A DNA stretch of 64,000 nucleotides from Candidatus Methanoliparum thermophilum (GCA_004212075.1 RXIF01000006.1:124001-188000), one strand, 5' to 3'; positions 9,562 through 20,215 are shown, numbered from the stretch's first letter. Notes: generated from the letters alone by a model not told the origin. Program-made: numbers and translations.

Positions 9562-10764
9562 ATGAGAAGAATAGAATATAGAGCATATAGCGTTAAGGAT
9601 TTGATAAAGAAGATGAAAGATACATCCGAATTGATGATAGATTTGGCATATTACTCGATGTTGTATCATAGTAAAGATATAGCAAAAGAGGTCTTACATC
9701 TCGAAGAGATAATGGATTGTTATACATACCACGTACGAATATCTGCAACACTAGGAGCCAGAAACGTAAGTGAGGCGGAAGAGATGGCTGGTGTGTTACA
9801 GGTTGCTAATTCTGCAGAAATAATATCCAACGCGGCAGGAGATATAGCAAAACTAGTATTAAAAGATATGAAGATACCTAAAAGTATTATTTCTTCGCTT
9901 AAAGAGACAAAAGAGACGGTAACGAGAGTAGATATCAATGAAAAATCTCCTTTGGCTGGAAAAACTTTAGAAGAATTGAGACTAGAAACAGAGACTGGAA
10001 TGAAGGTTATCGCATTAAGAAGGAATAATAAATGGATATTTAACGTAGATAAAAATACCAGATTACTACCAAACGATATAATAATTTCAGAAGGACCAGA
10101 TGATGGTGTTCCAATATTATATGAACTTGCAACATGCGTTCCTTATACAACAGATGAGATAATAGAGGAATATGTGAACGATGGACTTGATGACATGACT
10201 GAACTTATAACAGAGATGAAGAATCTCTTTGAGTTAGCCGTCAGCCTTGCATATGGAGCATTGTTGTTTAACAGTAAAGATTTGGCTTATGAGGTCAGAA
10301 AGATAGAATCTAAAATGGATGAGATGCACTACGAGTTAGAATTGCTCACACTTAAAAATGCGAAAAATACAGACAATTACGATGGATTGAGATGCCTACT
10401 TGGTTTTTCAAACTCTGCAGAGATCATATCTGATGCTGCTAACGAGATGGTAGATATCCTCTTCAGGGAAATAGATACCCATCCTGCATTGATATTGGCT
10501 TTAAAAGAAGCAGATGAGATAATAACTGCTGTAATGGTAGAAAACGGATCAGAATTAGATGGTAGAATACTTGATGATCTTAATTTGGAGACGGATATTG
10601 GTATGGATGTTATTGCTATAAGAAGAGATAAATTATGGATATTTTATCCATCCAATTATTTAAACTTTGTAATAAAAGAGGGAGATATAATAATTGCTAA
10701 AGGGACTAGAGAAGGGGAAAAAGAGTTAAAAAAGATGAGTATTAATAAAAAAGGAGGAGATTAA
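9562..10764 (+). CDS. tandem PhoU / TrkA-C (RCK_C) regulatory protein
   Basis: 400-residue cytoplasmic protein built as a duplicated unit: a PhoU-like helical bundle (about 1-95), a TrkA-C domain (about 120-190: SPLAGKTLEELRLETETGMKVIALRR), a second PhoU-like bundle (about 215-305) and a second TrkA-C domain (about 318-395). Such proteins are thought to gate potassium or other cation channels or transporters in response to ligands. No channel gene is adjacent. An in-frame TTG three bases upstream (9559) could also start it; GGTG at 9547-9550 suits either. Function beyond the domains is inferred. Confidence 0.8.
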   Translation: MRRIEYRAYSVKDLIKKMKDTSELMIDLAYYSMLYHSKDIAKEVLHLEEIMDCYTYHVRISATLGARNVSEAEEMAGVLQVANSAEIISNAAGDIAKLVLKDMKIPKSIISSLKETKETVTRVDINEKSPLAGKTLEELRLETETGMKVIALRRNNKWIFNVDKNTRLLPNDIIISEGPDDGVPILYELATCVPYTTDEIIEEYVNDGLDDMTELITEMKNLFELAVSLAYGALLFNSKDLAYEVRKIESKMDEMHYELELLTLKNAKNTDNYDGLRCLLGFSNSAEIISDAANEMVDILFREIDTHPALILALKEADEIITAVMVENGSELDGRILDDLNLETDIGMDVIAIRRDKLWIFYPSNYLNFVIKEGDIIIAKGTREGEKELKKMSINKKGGD

Positions 10765-10768
10765 AAAG

Positions 10769-12577
10769 TCAAATATTTTTAATAAATTCATCAATCTTTC
10801 TCTTTAATATATCGCTAATCTTTTTTCCATCTACCTTTCCTCTAAACTCTTTCATAACTACACCCATAAGTGGAGAAAAGGATAAATCTCTCTTATTAAT
10901 CAATAAATCGCGCTTTTCTTCTATTATTTTATCAATATACTCCTCAATATCTGCCAGATCTACGGTATTTAGGCCTATATATTTTATCGCATCTTCCACA
11001 GATTTATCAGGATTTTTTGCTAAAAATTCTAAAATTTGCGGTATTCCCTCTTTAGCAATCTCTTTTGACTGAATTATCCTGAAAAGAGAGATAAAATGAT
11101 TCTTAGTTATATTTTCCACAGGAATATTATTTCTTTTTAATTCTTGAGGTATTATCTCCAACGTTCGTATTACTAGGGTCGGAGGGAGGTTATACTTATT
11201 TACGACATCTTCAAAAAACCTGTAGTTTTTCGATCTCGAAATGAGTGATGCCAATTCTTCGCTAATTAGATAATCCTTAATATATCTCTCGGTTCTATGA
11301 TCGATCAATTCAGGTAAATTCTCTTTTATTCTTTCTATCTTGTCCCGATCTATTATTATCGGCTCAACATCCGTCTCAGGATACATTCGTGCGGCTCCAG
11401 GTAGAGGCCTCATATATTCAGAAGTGTTGTCAGGAAGAGCTCTCCTCGTCTCTTCAGGAACGCCTATTAAAAAATAATCTGCCCGTTCAAGAATAGAATT
11501 AAGTATAGATATAGCTTTTTTCCTTTTGTCCCGTACAACAATTGCTAAATCTCCGTTTTTATAGTCTATCTCCTCCTTTAATCCTATTAATTTAGCATCT
11601 TTATCGTTAGATATGATGGCATAATAATCTGGATTAAATTTCTTTAACCGAGTATCAAATTCTCTTTCTATCTCAGGAAGATTACCAAATTTTTTTAAAT
11701 TTATCGCAAAGGTATCATCTCCTGAAACATTAAATATTTTTTTATTAACGGTTGCACATCTTTCTTTAAGCGTTTTTTTTATGTTTAATAAGTTAATTTG
11801 TCTAATAACCTCATTTTTAGCCACCTCTTCTAAAGATCTGAGGTCTTGTACTCCTTTTATCTCTACTCTCGCACCATCCTTTATAGAGATATTTACATCC
11901 TGTCTTATTGTCCCTAGACCCCGCTTAACCTTTTCAGTAGATCTTAATATCATCCCTATCTTCTCTGCAACCTCCCTTAACTGTTTCAATGACTTTATAT
12001 CTGCTGCGGTACTGATCTCTACAAGAGGAATACCCAATCTATCAAGAGAGTATGTATCCTCATTCTTATCGGCATTATCTATCTTTTGTGCTGCATCTTC
12101 TTCTAAACAAAGAGAAGATATCGAGACATTTCCAAAATTGGATTTTATCATCCCATTTGAAGATATGTAAGCCGTTCTTTGAAAACCAGATGTATTTGAT
12201 CCGTCCAATACTATCTTTCTCATCGTAAATACTTTATCTACAGGATGCATATTCATAAGAAGAGATATGACTAACGCTATATCGAGTGCTTCGGTATTTA
12301 ACGGACCTGGAGGCTCTTCATCCGCCTCTACCAAACAGGTGGTATCGTAGCCGATATATCTTATCTTTTTCTCCTTTTTCTCCTCCTCTATTGCAGCTTT
12401 GTCTTTTTCTCCTAACTCGCTCTCAGATAGTCTTAGATACCTACTAAAGCTATATTTTGCATCTTTAACATCCTTTAAAATAGGTGGGCATCTACAGAAT
12501 AATTTTTCTGTAGTATCTAACTGTTGATGAATCTCCAAACCTGCTTTAAATCCTAACAATTCATAATCCAGTTGCAT
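10769..12577 (-). CDS. gatE: glutamyl-tRNA(Gln) amidotransferase subunit E
   Basis: Archaeal tRNA-dependent amidotransferase subunit that works with GatD to convert Glu-tRNA(Gln) to Gln-tRNA(Gln). The N-terminus LGFKAGLEIHQQLDT and the cluster LFCRCPP are GatE/GatB hallmarks. The YPETDVEP segment and the long C-terminal helical YqeY-like tail are present, and the inserted AspRS-like domain fits the 602-aa length. gatD is not in the window. The gene is convergent with the preceding plus-strand gene, with only 4 bp between the stops. Confidence 0.96.
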   Translation of the reverse strand: MQLDYELLGFKAGLEIHQQLDTTEKLFCRCPPILKDVKDAKYSFSRYLRLSESELGEKDKAAIEEEKKEKKIRYIGYDTTCLVEADEEPPGPLNTEALDIALVISLLMNMHPVDKVFTMRKIVLDGSNTSGFQRTAYISSNGMIKSNFGNVSISSLCLEEDAAQKIDNADKNEDTYSLDRLGIPLVEISTAADIKSLKQLREVAEKIGMILRSTEKVKRGLGTIRQDVNISIKDGARVEIKGVQDLRSLEEVAKNEVIRQINLLNIKKTLKERCATVNKKIFNVSGDDTFAINLKKFGNLPEIEREFDTRLKKFNPDYYAIISNDKDAKLIGLKEEIDYKNGDLAIVVRDKRKKAISILNSILERADYFLIGVPEETRRALPDNTSEYMRPLPGAARMYPETDVEPIIIDRDKIERIKENLPELIDHRTERYIKDYLISEELASLISRSKNYRFFEDVVNKYNLPPTLVIRTLEIIPQELKRNNIPVENITKNHFISLFRIIQSKEIAKEGIPQILEFLAKNPDKSVEDAIKYIGLNTVDLADIEEYIDKIIEEKRDLLINKRDLSFSPLMGVVMKEFRGKVDGKKISDILKRKIDEFIKNI

Positions 12578-12781
12578 AAATATAACACCTAGAAATTTTA
12601 AAATTAGTATTTAAATATATATCCAACTATGTTGATCATAAAACGTTAATTGCTAGTCAGACATTATTACATTATTATAATAGTTTCTTATAATATGATT
12701 TTGTAATATGATCACTTATATTCTTATAATAAAATAAAAACAGATATATCTACTAAAAATTTAAATTTATAATAAAAAGAT

Positions 12782-13483
12782 TTAATGATTATTTAAACTT
12801 TTTCTTCCATCAGCCCTTGCTATAACCTCTAATTTATCATTATCCGCTATATTTTGAGGGGCAATCGCATAACCACAGATCGGCGGAGTGATCTTAAACT
12901 CGGGATAAGCATTGATATCTATATTACCTGCAACTTTATATGCAGCCCAGACAAGCTCGCTACAGTAGTATTTGTCATTCTCGATCTTTTTAGCCGATGG
13001 ATAAAATATGGGAATTACAAACATCCAGTTGTAATTGTAAGGTAATCCTATCTTACTCTCACAAAACTTCACTGCTTTCTTCTTGATATCTTCTGTGGTA
13101 TTGACCCTACGAACCTCTACATCATCCGCCGTCCTCAATATTTCTGCATCAACCTTTCTTACACAGGGTGCCCATGCTTCTATTATCTCTCCATTCCCTG
13201 CATATATTGCAGTGTGACACCAGTGAGAACCGGACATAAATCCTAAGATCAACTTTGTAATTGGTCGTAATAATCCAGCAACCTCTGGTGAATTGATTCC
13301 ATGCACACTTATTATATCTCCTACCTCCAAAAGACTCAGGTCAAGATCATTCCCAACTCCGGCATAAGTCGGTTTTTTATCCGGGTTTATAGCATAATAA
13401 GTTTTAGCGATTGCACTGACCGTGTGATTAGCAAAATCATTTATTACATCGGAAATTTTTTCAATAGGTGTTTTATCACTCAT
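12782..13483 (-). CDS. permuted NlpC/P60 (YiiX-like) papain-fold enzyme
   Basis: 233-residue protein with the circularly permuted NlpC/P60 arrangement: LEVGDIISVHG (about 51-61), the histidine block GSHWCHTAIYAGNGEIIEAW (about 84-103), and the cysteine block YYCSELVWAAYK (about 167-178). In relatives the order His-then-Cys forms the catalytic dyad of amidases, peptidases or acyltransferases. It has no signal peptide. AGGAGGT precedes the ATG. It is 14 bp downstream of the amphipathic protein gene 13498-13929, and both proteins begin MSD. Substrate unknown. Confidence 0.7.
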   Translation of the reverse strand: MSDKTPIEKISDVINDFANHTVSAIAKTYYAINPDKKPTYAGVGNDLDLSLLEVGDIISVHGINSPEVAGLLRPITKLILGFMSGSHWCHTAIYAGNGEIIEAWAPCVRKVDAEILRTADDVEVRRVNTTEDIKKKAVKFCESKIGLPYNYNWMFVIPIFYPSAKKIENDKYYCSELVWAAYKVAGNIDINAYPEFKITPPICGYAIAPQNIADNDKLEVIARADGRKSLNNH

Positions 13484-13497
13484 TTTTTACCTCCTGA

Positions 13498-13929
13498 TCA
13501 TGGTACGGGTCCAAAAATTGCTTCTAATCCGCTTACAAATTTATCTAATATCTCACCGATCGGTCTAGCCAGAAAATAGATAACCGGGCTTAAAAAATCT
13601 ATAAAACGATATATTATCTGGAAAAACGGATTCATAAGATCTAAAAACCTACTTATCATCGAGCCGAATAAATCAAGCACAAAATCAGAGATTCCTTTAA
13701 CAAAGGGAACCAAAGTACTCATAATATATGGAATATTGATCGATGACAGAATTTTTCTCACATCCATCGCTTTTAGTGCATTTGAAAATATATTTATGGT
13801 CGATTTTAGCATTTCTGGAGAAATAATAGACTTTGCCATGTTTAGCATCATTGGCATTATATTTTCGGAAATTTTACCGATTATATCTAAAAAAATGTTC
13901 GGAGATTCTATATTGCTATAGTCACTCAT
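13498..13929 (-). CDS. amphipathic, membrane-associating protein of unknown function
   Basis: 143 residues rich in Ile, Leu, Phe and Met with regularly spaced charges. It looks like a series of amphipathic helices (for example IMPMMLNMAKSIISPEMLK and ISDFVLDLFGSMISRFLDL) rather than clean transmembrane spans. No family recognised. It is the promoter-proximal gene of a two-gene unit with the permuted NlpC/P60 enzyme. A lipid-surface or granule-coating role, or membrane anchoring of the enzyme, would fit but is inference. Confidence 0.6.
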   Translation of the reverse strand: MSDYSNIESPNIFLDIIGKISENIMPMMLNMAKSIISPEMLKSTINIFSNALKAMDVRKILSSINIPYIMSTLVPFVKGISDFVLDLFGSMISRFLDLMNPFFQIIYRFIDFLSPVIYFLARPIGEILDKFVSGLEAIFGPVP

Positions 13930-14034
13930 GATAATTTTTATGATTATTCTATAATATATAATTTTTGTTATTAAAATAAAACGAGTTGATCTTTAACCAA
14001 AAAGTTTAATATAGAGAGGAAAGAATTTTTTAAT

Positions 14035-14841
14035 GTGAAAAATTTTATAAAAATATCAATAATTAGTTGCTTTGTATTGTTGATCGTTGCGCTTCCCGGA
14101 ACTGCTGCATCTATAGAGTATATATCAAAATTTCCAGAAAGTACGTTATATCCGTCAGAACAGGTAAATCTGGAATTTTGTATACGAGATTTATCATTTA
14201 ACGAAAAATTAGAACTTAATACTCAATTGATAGATCCGGTATGGACTATAGAGATTAAGGATGGCGGAGAAACGATTTTACTAAACGGTAAAGGTCCTAC
14301 TTTCATTCTTCCAAAATTAGATAGCAAGACTGTTACTGTACATTTAAGTGGTAAAACTCCTATTGATATTTCTGATAAGACGATATCTCTGATTTATATT
14401 ATCGATAAAGAATCTAACAGAGTAATAGATAGTAGGTTATCCAAAGTCTACGGAACAAGTAGTATTCTTCAAATAATTTATAAAAATGATGAGATTATAA
14501 ACGATATGAAACTTACAGCAAAAACACTTGAAAAAGACGGTGTTAATGTCACAGATATACAAAATAAATTAAATGAGGCTACCAAGCTCAATACGGAGGC
14601 AAATAATTTATATAATAAAGGGGATTTTATATCTGTTAAACGTAACATACAAAATGTTGAACAGATAATATCTGATATAGATGCAACGCTTGAAAAGGCA
14701 GAAGGTGAGAGGCAGAGCATTAAACAGGATAAAACAAGAACTCAGGCAATCGTTTCTATAGTTGTTGTATTAGTAATAATAGTTATTGTAATAGTACTAT
14801 CCATCAGAAGAAAAAGAGTGCCTCCACGAAAAAAATTGTAA
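14035..14841 (+). CDS. secreted, C-terminally membrane-anchored protein with coiled-coil region
   Basis: 268-residue extracytoplasmic protein. The signal peptide is residues 1-25 (FIKISIISCFVLLIVALPGTAA). It is followed by a beta-rich domain (about 27-145), a helical coiled-coil-like region (about 155-235), a transmembrane helix (about 240-258, AIVSIVVVLVIIVIVIVL) and a basic tail RRKRVPPRKKL. This is the topology of a cell-surface protein held by a C-terminal anchor. The start is GTG. I do not recognise the ectodomain. It stands alone upstream of the chaperone operon. Confidence 0.7.
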   Translation: MKNFIKISIISCFVLLIVALPGTAASIEYISKFPESTLYPSEQVNLEFCIRDLSFNEKLELNTQLIDPVWTIEIKDGGETILLNGKGPTFILPKLDSKTVTVHLSGKTPIDISDKTISLIYIIDKESNRVIDSRLSKVYGTSSILQIIYKNDEIINDMKLTAKTLEKDGVNVTDIQNKLNEATKLNTEANNLYNKGDFISVKRNIQNVEQIISDIDATLEKAEGERQSIKQDKTRTQAIVSIVVVLVIIVIVIVLSIRRKRVPPRKKL

Positions 14842-14944
14842 ATAAAGTTAATATCACTTATTTTTATTCAATCTTTTTATTTTTGGTTTTTTATAGAGCA
14901 TCTTGGCTTAAAATTTAGAGTATATTCGACATTAACAAAATTAA

Positions 14945-14959
14945 CGAAAGTTTTATATA
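14945..14959 (+). promoter_or_regulatory. BRE/TATA promoter of the grpE-dnaK operon
   Basis: CGAAAG followed by TTTTATATA is a good archaeal BRE plus TATA box, 64 bp before the grpE ATG. A transcript starting about 25 nt downstream would have a leader of roughly 40 nt containing the AAGGGAG ribosome-binding site at 15008. A short inverted repeat, CTAAC-TATTT-GTTAG (14971-14985), lies near the expected start site and could bind a heat-shock regulator; that is speculative. Confidence 0.6.
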
Positions 14960-15022
14960 TAATAATATCACTAACTATTTGTTAGGGTCTTTGCAAGTAG
15001 GATGATAAGGGAGAAATAACGT

Positions 15023-15595
15023 ATGAATAAAGATGATAAAAAACAGGAAGCAACAATAGATCATAACAAGGACGATTTAGTCTCTAATACAGATGCAGAG
15101 GTAGAGATCCACTCATTGAGGAAGGAATTGGAGGAAGAAAAAGCGAAATCCTTGGAATATTTAAAAAAACTAAAATATTTACAGGCAGAATTCGATAATT
15201 ACAAGAAAGCTATAGATAAAAAGGTAGATGATTATCGAAAAGTCGCGGCAGAGTCGTTGGTTTTGGAATTGATCGATGTTCATGAGAATTTGGAAAAATG
15301 TATAAAAGATTGGATAAATACTAAAGAAGAAGAGAGATTAAAAGGTATTAAACTTATCTATGATCAACTTAGTAAGATATTAGAGAGCTATGGAGTAACT
15401 GAAATAGAGTGTATAGGACAAAAATACGATCCTTTCATTCACGAAGTTGCTTCTGTTATAGAAGATGATCAAAAAGAAGAGGATATCATCGTTGATATAG
15501 TAAGAAAAGGCTATAAACTAAATTCAAAGGTTATACGATATCCTCTTGTTGTAGTATCAAAAAAAAGAGATAAAGAGGTGAATAAAAATGTCTGA
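15023..15595 (+). CDS. grpE: GrpE nucleotide exchange factor
   Basis: Nucleotide exchange factor for DnaK. 190 aa: an acidic N-terminus, a long coiled-coil helix (about 28-75, [31 protein letters not shown]) with the GrpE family AEFDNYKK motif, then the beta domain with [10 protein letters not shown] near residue 138 (the family's F/NP..HEAV equivalent). It overlaps dnaK by 8 bp, indicating coupled translation. This is the chaperone system shared by bacteria and mesophilic or moderately thermophilic euryarchaea. Confidence 0.95.
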   Translation: MNKDDKKQEATIDHNKDDLVSNTDAEVEIHSLRKELEEEKAKSLEYLKKLKYLQAEFDNYKKAIDKKVDDYRKVAAESLVLELIDVHENLEKCIKDWINTKEEERLKGIKLIYDQLSKILESYGVTEIECIGQKYDPFIHEVASVIEDDQKEEDIIVDIVRKGYKLNSKVIRYPLVVVSKKRDKEVNKNV

Positions 15596-17447
15596 AAAAA
15601 AAGCTAAAAAAGAAAAGATTATTGGAATAGATTTAGGGACTACTAATTCCGCTGCGGCAGTGATTCTTGGTGGAAAACCAACTATTATTCCGGCAGAGGA
15701 AGGTATGACCCCTTATGGTAAAGCTGTCCCATCCTATGTAGCTTTTACAAAAGATGGGCAGGTATTAGTTGGTGAGCCTGCAAGAAGGCAGGCAATAAAA
15801 AATCCAGAAGGTACGGTCTATGGTATTAAAAGAAAGATGGGGCTCGACTATAAAGTAAAGATATATGGTAAAGAGTACACTCCACAGGAGATATCTGCTT
15901 TTATTCTGAGAAAGATTAAAAAAGATGCGGAAGCATTTTTAGGAGAACCTGTTAATGATGCGGTTATAACTGTACCTGCTTACTTTAATGATAATCAGAG
16001 ACAGGCAACAAAAGATGCGGGAAAGATTGCAGGATTTAACGTAAGACGTTTAGTGAACGAGCCAACAGCTGCAGCATTGGCTTACGGTATAGATAAAGAA
16101 GAAAAAGAGAATCTCAACATATTAGTATTCGATTTTGGTTCAGGTACTCTTGATTGTACAATAATGGAATACGGAGAGGGAGTATTTAATGTAAAATCTA
16201 CCAGTGGTGATACCAATCTTGGCGGAACAGATATGGATGAAGCATTGATGAACTATTGCTTGGAAGAATTTAAAAAAGAGGAAGGGATCGATCTAAGAAA
16301 CGATAAAAGTGCTATGATAAGGCTTAAAGATGCGGTAGAGCGAGCAAAGATTGAATTAAGCAGCACGCTTGAGACTGAGATAAATTTACCTTATATAACT
16401 GCTGATAACACAGGACCAAAACATCTTATAATGAAGATAACGAGATCTAAATTAGAATCGCTTGTAGAGCCGATCGTAGAGAGATGTAGAAATCCTGTTG
16501 AACAGGCTATAAAAGATGCAAAGATCGATAAGGTGGATAAGGTTATACTTGTGGGCGGTCCGACCAGAATGCCTATTGTAAGAAAGTTTGTTGAGGATAT
16601 CACAAAAGTACCACCTGAAGGTGGAATAGATCCTATGGAATGTGTCGCAATTGGTGCTGCCATCCAAGGTGGAATTTTAGCAGGAGAGGTCAAAGATGTT
16701 CTGCTATTGGATGTTATTCCGCTCTCTTTAGGTATAGAAACCCTTGGAGGAGTATTTACAAAATTAATTGAGCGTAATACTACTATTCCTACCAAAAAGA
16801 GCCAGATATTTACTACCGCTGAAGATAATCAGAGTACCGTCGAGATACATGTTCTCCAAGGTGAACGAGCAATGGCTAAAGATAATACATCTTTAGGTAG
16901 GTTTACCTTGTCAGGTATCCCTCCAGCGCCTAGAGGTGTTCCTCAGATAGAAGTTACTTTTGATATAGATGAGAATGGTATATTACATGTATCTGCTAAA
17001 GATTTAGGTACCGGGAAAGAGAAATCGATAACCATTACGGCTCCTCAAAAATTAGATGAGAAAGAGATAAATGAGAAGATAAAAGAGGCTGAACGGTTTG
17101 CAGAAGAAGATAAAAAAAGAAGAGAGGAGATAGAGCTCATAAATAATGCTGACTCTCTTGTTTATACAACGGAGAAGACTTTGCGAGAGTACGGTGATAA
17201 GATAGATTCAGAATCTCGTGGTAAGATTGAGATTATAAAGAATGAGCTCAAAGAGGCGGTAGAACAAAGGGATATCGCTAAGATACGAGAGAAACAGAAG
17301 GAGCTTATAGAGGCGTCTCAGAAGATTGGGGAGATTATTTATCAACAACAACAGCAAGCAACTGGTAGTAGTAAATCAGAGGAGAAAGAAGATACTGGTA
17401 AAAGCGAAGAAGATGTTATAGATGCGGATTACAAAATAAAAGATTAA
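15588..17447 (+). CDS. dnaK: Hsp70 chaperone DnaK
   Basis: ATP-dependent Hsp70. 619 aa with the phosphate-binding loop [15 protein letters not shown] (11-25), the ATPase signature [10 protein letters not shown] (about 181-190), [11 protein letters not shown], the substrate domain from about 385, and a C-terminal helical lid ending in a disordered Gln/Glu/Lys tail with [11 protein letters not shown]. The signature reads FGSGT where most DnaKs have FGGGT. The gene is overlapped by grpE upstream and followed by a hairpin terminator, then dnaJ. Confidence 0.97.
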   Translation: MSEKKAKKEKIIGIDLGTTNSAAAVILGGKPTIIPAEEGMTPYGKAVPSYVAFTKDGQVLVGEPARRQAIKNPEGTVYGIKRKMGLDYKVKIYGKEYTPQEISAFILRKIKKDAEAFLGEPVNDAVITVPAYFNDNQRQATKDAGKIAGFNVRRLVNEPTAAALAYGIDKEEKENLNILVFDFGSGTLDCTIMEYGEGVFNVKSTSGDTNLGGTDMDEALMNYCLEEFKKEEGIDLRNDKSAMIRLKDAVERAKIELSSTLETEINLPYITADNTGPKHLIMKITRSKLESLVEPIVERCRNPVEQAIKDAKIDKVDKVILVGGPTRMPIVRKFVEDITKVPPEGGIDPMECVAIGAAIQGGILAGEVKDVLLLDVIPLSLGIETLGGVFTKLIERNTTIPTKKSQIFTTAEDNQSTVEIHVLQGERAMAKDNTSLGRFTLSGIPPAPRGVPQIEVTFDIDENGILHVSAKDLGTGKEKSITITAPQKLDEKEINEKIKEAERFAEEDKKRREEIELINNADSLVYTTEKTLREYGDKIDSESRGKIEIIKNELKEAVEQRDIAKIREKQKELIEASQKIGEIIYQQQQQATGSSKSEEKEDTGKSEEDVIDADYKIKD

Positions 17448-17475
17448 ATTTACTTTTTTCAAAAAATAAGAATGA

Positions 17476-17521
17476 AAGAGGAGATATTATGTGAAATACA
17501 AAATATTATTTATCTCCTCTT
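17476..17521 (+). terminator. hairpin with U-run after dnaK
   Basis: Perfect 11-bp inverted repeat AAGAGGAGATA / TATCTCCTCTT with a 24-nt AT-rich loop, followed directly by ATTTTTT. It begins 29 bp after the dnaK stop, so it probably ends or attenuates the grpE-dnaK transcript before dnaJ. Archaeal termination usually relies on the U-run, so the stem may instead stabilise the 3' end. Confidence 0.5.
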
Positions 17522-17664
17522 ATTTTTTACTAATGTATGTTGATATCGTTTTCTTGTATCGTAGATAAATAATAAATTTAAAAATCTTGTTATTATCCAA
17601 AAGTTATAAAAGATAAGATAATTTTTATAGATTAAAAGATTCTTGAAATAATGGTGATATGGTA

Positions 17665-18822
17665 ATGGCAAAGGATTACTATGAGATATTAGGTGTATCA
17701 AGAGACGCAAGTATAGACGAGATAAAAAAAGCGTACAGAAATCTTGCAAAAAAGTATCATCCCGATATTAATAAAGAGCCCGGTGCAGCTGATAAATTTA
17801 AAAAGATATCTGAAGCGTATGCTGTCCTCTCAGATGAGGAGAAAAGAAGAAAATACGATATGTATGGAGAAGAGGGTATGAGAGGATATTCTACAGAAGA
17901 TATATTTAGAGGAGCAGATTTCAGTGATATCTTTAGAGACCTTGGCTTAGGAGACATAATATCCGATTTCTTCGGTTTTGGATCTTTTAGTAGCCGAGGA
18001 AGAGGTAGTAACCTATTTGAAGATTTATTTACTCAGCATTTTGAAGATAGAAGCCCGAGAGCGAGACAGAGAAGGGGCGCTGATTTAATCTATCATCTTG
18101 AGATAGATCTTAAAGAGGCCGTTTTTGGTGCAGAAAAAAAAATAAGTGTACAAAAAAACGAACTGTGTCCAGAATGTAATGGTACAAAGACCAAGGCAGG
18201 CGTACCTCCTCAGACCTGTCCTAGATGTAATGGTACGGGACAGGTTCAAAATATCCGAAGGACTGCTTATGGTCGGATTGTAAATATTATAACCTGTCCG
18301 GATTGTGGCGGGAGGGGGGATATCATTACGGATCCCTGTCCAACATGTAAAGGAGAAGGAAAGATAACTCGATCCAAAACGATAGAGATAAAGATACCTC
18401 CAGGTGTAGACAACGGGGTACGGTTAAAAATTCCAAGAGAAGGCGAGGTTGGGGATGGTCCAGGATTGGAAGGGGATCTTTATGTCGAAATACATGTTAA
18501 AGAAGATAAATTTTTCAAACGAAAAGGGGACGATTTATACTGTGAAATTCCTGTGAGTTTTGGCCAACTGGCACTCGGTGATAAGATAGAGGTACCTACT
18601 CTAGATGGCAAAAAAGCCGAGTTAAAGATACCGCCAGGAACTCAATCTCATACTACTTTTGTTTTAAAAGGGTTGGGCGTATCGAGATTAGGAGATATGT
18701 ATGTCAAAGTAAAGGTAAAAATACCTAAAAAATTGACACAAAAAGAGAAAGAGCTTATTGAAGAATTTGACTCTGCTGTATCTAAGAATAAAAAACAAAT
18801 ATTTGGAAGGATATTCAAGTAA
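17665..18822 (+). CDS. dnaJ: Hsp40 co-chaperone DnaJ (type I)
   Basis: Stimulates DnaK ATPase and delivers unfolded clients. The J domain has the KKYHPDI tripeptide near residues 31-37; a Gly/Phe-rich stretch follows ([12 protein letters not shown]). The zinc domain has four CxxC motifs ([31 protein letters not shown]), then two beta-barrel domains. The frame opens at 17659, but the ATG at 17665 is better placed 8 nt after GGTGAT. It has its own upstream region, separated from dnaK by about 200 bp with a terminator. Confidence 0.96.
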   Translation: MAKDYYEILGVSRDASIDEIKKAYRNLAKKYHPDINKEPGAADKFKKISEAYAVLSDEEKRRKYDMYGEEGMRGYSTEDIFRGADFSDIFRDLGLGDIISDFFGFGSFSSRGRGSNLFEDLFTQHFEDRSPRARQRRGADLIYHLEIDLKEAVFGAEKKISVQKNELCPECNGTKTKAGVPPQTCPRCNGTGQVQNIRRTAYGRIVNIITCPDCGGRGDIITDPCPTCKGEGKITRSKTIEIKIPPGVDNGVRLKIPREGEVGDGPGLEGDLYVEIHVKEDKFFKRKGDDLYCEIPVSFGQLALGDKIEVPTLDGKKAELKIPPGTQSHTTFVLKGLGVSRLGDMYVKVKVKIPKKLTQKEKELIEEFDSAVSKNKKQIFGRIFK

Positions 18823-18828
18823 TCTGCG

Positions 18829-20004
18829 ATGAAAGCCTGTATATTATGTGGAGGTAAAGGAACCAGATTAAGACCGCTTACATTTGATAGACCGAAACCA
18901 ATGGTTCCTTTATTAAATAAACCAACAATACAACATTTGGTGGAAAGCTTGGTGGCGAGCGGTTTTGATGATATAGTTATAACACTTGGGTATCAAGGAG
19001 AACAGATAAAAGAATATTTGAATGACGGGGCTTTATTTGGGGCACATATAACTTATAGTTTTGAGGATAAAAAACTCGGGACGGCTGGTAGCGTAAAAAA
19101 TGCAAAAAAATATCTGGATGACGGTGCTTTTTTGGTTATGGGTGGAGATATAGCTTTAGATTTTAATTTAAAGGAAATTTATAATTTTCATAAAAAAAAT
19201 ACGTCCATTGCTACCATAGCTATTACCTGTACGGATGATCCAACCGATTTTGGTATAGTCGAGATAGATGTATCGAACGATATTAAAAAGTTTAAAGAGA
19301 AGCCAAAACCGGGTGAGATATTTAGCAATCTGGCAAGTACCGGGATTTATGTCTGTGATCCTGAGATATTTGATTGGATACCCAGTAACAAAAAATATGA
19401 TTTTGCTAAAGATTTATTCCCAACCTTTCTCGAGAATGGTAAGAAGCTGATTGGCTGGCTTTCACCTGGAAAATGGAGCGATATAGGCAGTATTAAAATG
19501 TATAAAGATGCAAACTCATGGAAATTACGAGATATGAACAGAACAGAGATAACAGGTGATTTTTTATCCAATGGAAACATAAGGGGGCCTATAACTGTAA
19601 AAAATGGAGTAAGAATCGGTTATAATACTTCTATCGTAGGACCAACGATTATAGGCGAGAGAACGGTCATAGGTAACGATGTCCTGATCTCTCCATTCAC
19701 TTCTATCGGATCTAATTGCATAATAGAGAGTGACTCACGGATACTCTCTACGATATTCTATGATCATATTATAATCAAGAGCGGCTCAGTCGTCTCAAGT
19801 ACAATAATTGATAACAATACGACAATAGGCAGAGACTGCGTGGTAGAGACGGGTGTTGTGATAGGGCCGAGGGTGGTAGTAGGTGATAAATCAAAGATAA
19901 AATCGTATGTTAAGATATGGCCCGATGTAGAAATACCACCTGGATCTGTCGTATCAGAGGATATATTAAACGATAATTATGATACATCTGTCAATGGGTC
20001 ATAA
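18829..20004 (+). CDS. sugar-1-phosphate nucleotidyltransferase with hexapeptide C-domain (mannose-1-P guanylyltransferase-like)
   Basis: Makes an NDP-sugar from sugar-1-phosphate for glycoconjugate synthesis. The N-terminal pyrophosphorylase signature ILCGGKGTRLRPLTFDRPKPM covers residues 4-24. MGGDIALDF is the metal/substrate loop (about 104-112), and GKWSDIGSIKMY closes the catalytic domain near residue 220. From about 245 a left-handed beta-helix of hexapeptide repeats follows (TIIGERTVIGNDV). The archaeal two-domain GDP-mannose/UDP-glucose type is likely; the exact sugar cannot be read from sequence. It lies 6 bp after dnaJ. Confidence 0.85.
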   Translation: MKACILCGGKGTRLRPLTFDRPKPMVPLLNKPTIQHLVESLVASGFDDIVITLGYQGEQIKEYLNDGALFGAHITYSFEDKKLGTAGSVKNAKKYLDDGAFLVMGGDIALDFNLKEIYNFHKKNTSIATIAITCTDDPTDFGIVEIDVSNDIKKFKEKPKPGEIFSNLASTGIYVCDPEIFDWIPSNKKYDFAKDLFPTFLENGKKLIGWLSPGKWSDIGSIKMYKDANSWKLRDMNRTEITGDFLSNGNIRGPITVKNGVRIGYNTSIVGPTIIGERTVIGNDVLISPFTSIGSNCIIESDSRILSTIFYDHIIIKSGSVVSSTIIDNNTTIGRDCVVETGVVIGPRVVVGDKSKIKSYVKIWPDVEIPPGSVVSEDILNDNYDTSVNGS

Positions 20005-20012
20005 ATAATCTT

Positions 20013-20097
20013 GCTGGGGTGGCTGAGCGGACTAAAGCGACGAGCTCGAGACTCGTTGTTCCTTTGGAATGCAAGGGTTCGAATCCCTTCCCCAGCG
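20013..20097 (+). tRNA. tRNA-Ser (anticodon CGA)
   Basis: 85-nt class II tRNA. The acceptor stem GCTGGGG pairs with CCCCAGC, with discriminator G. Anticodon stem ACGAG/CTCGT encloses loop CTCGAGA, giving anticodon CGA for UCG. A long variable arm (about TGTTCCTTTGGAATGC) and T arm with GGTTCGAATCC follow. The long variable arm and G73 agree with serine identity. No intron; CCA is not encoded. Confidence 0.95.
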
Positions 20098-20215
20098 TTT
20101 TTGTATCGAATATAACAACGAAAAGTTTATAAGTTGATATAGGAATTCAGCATTAAAATTAAAAGATAGCTGATATCATCGTTAAAAATTTAAAAAACAA
20201 TAGGAGGAAGGATAA

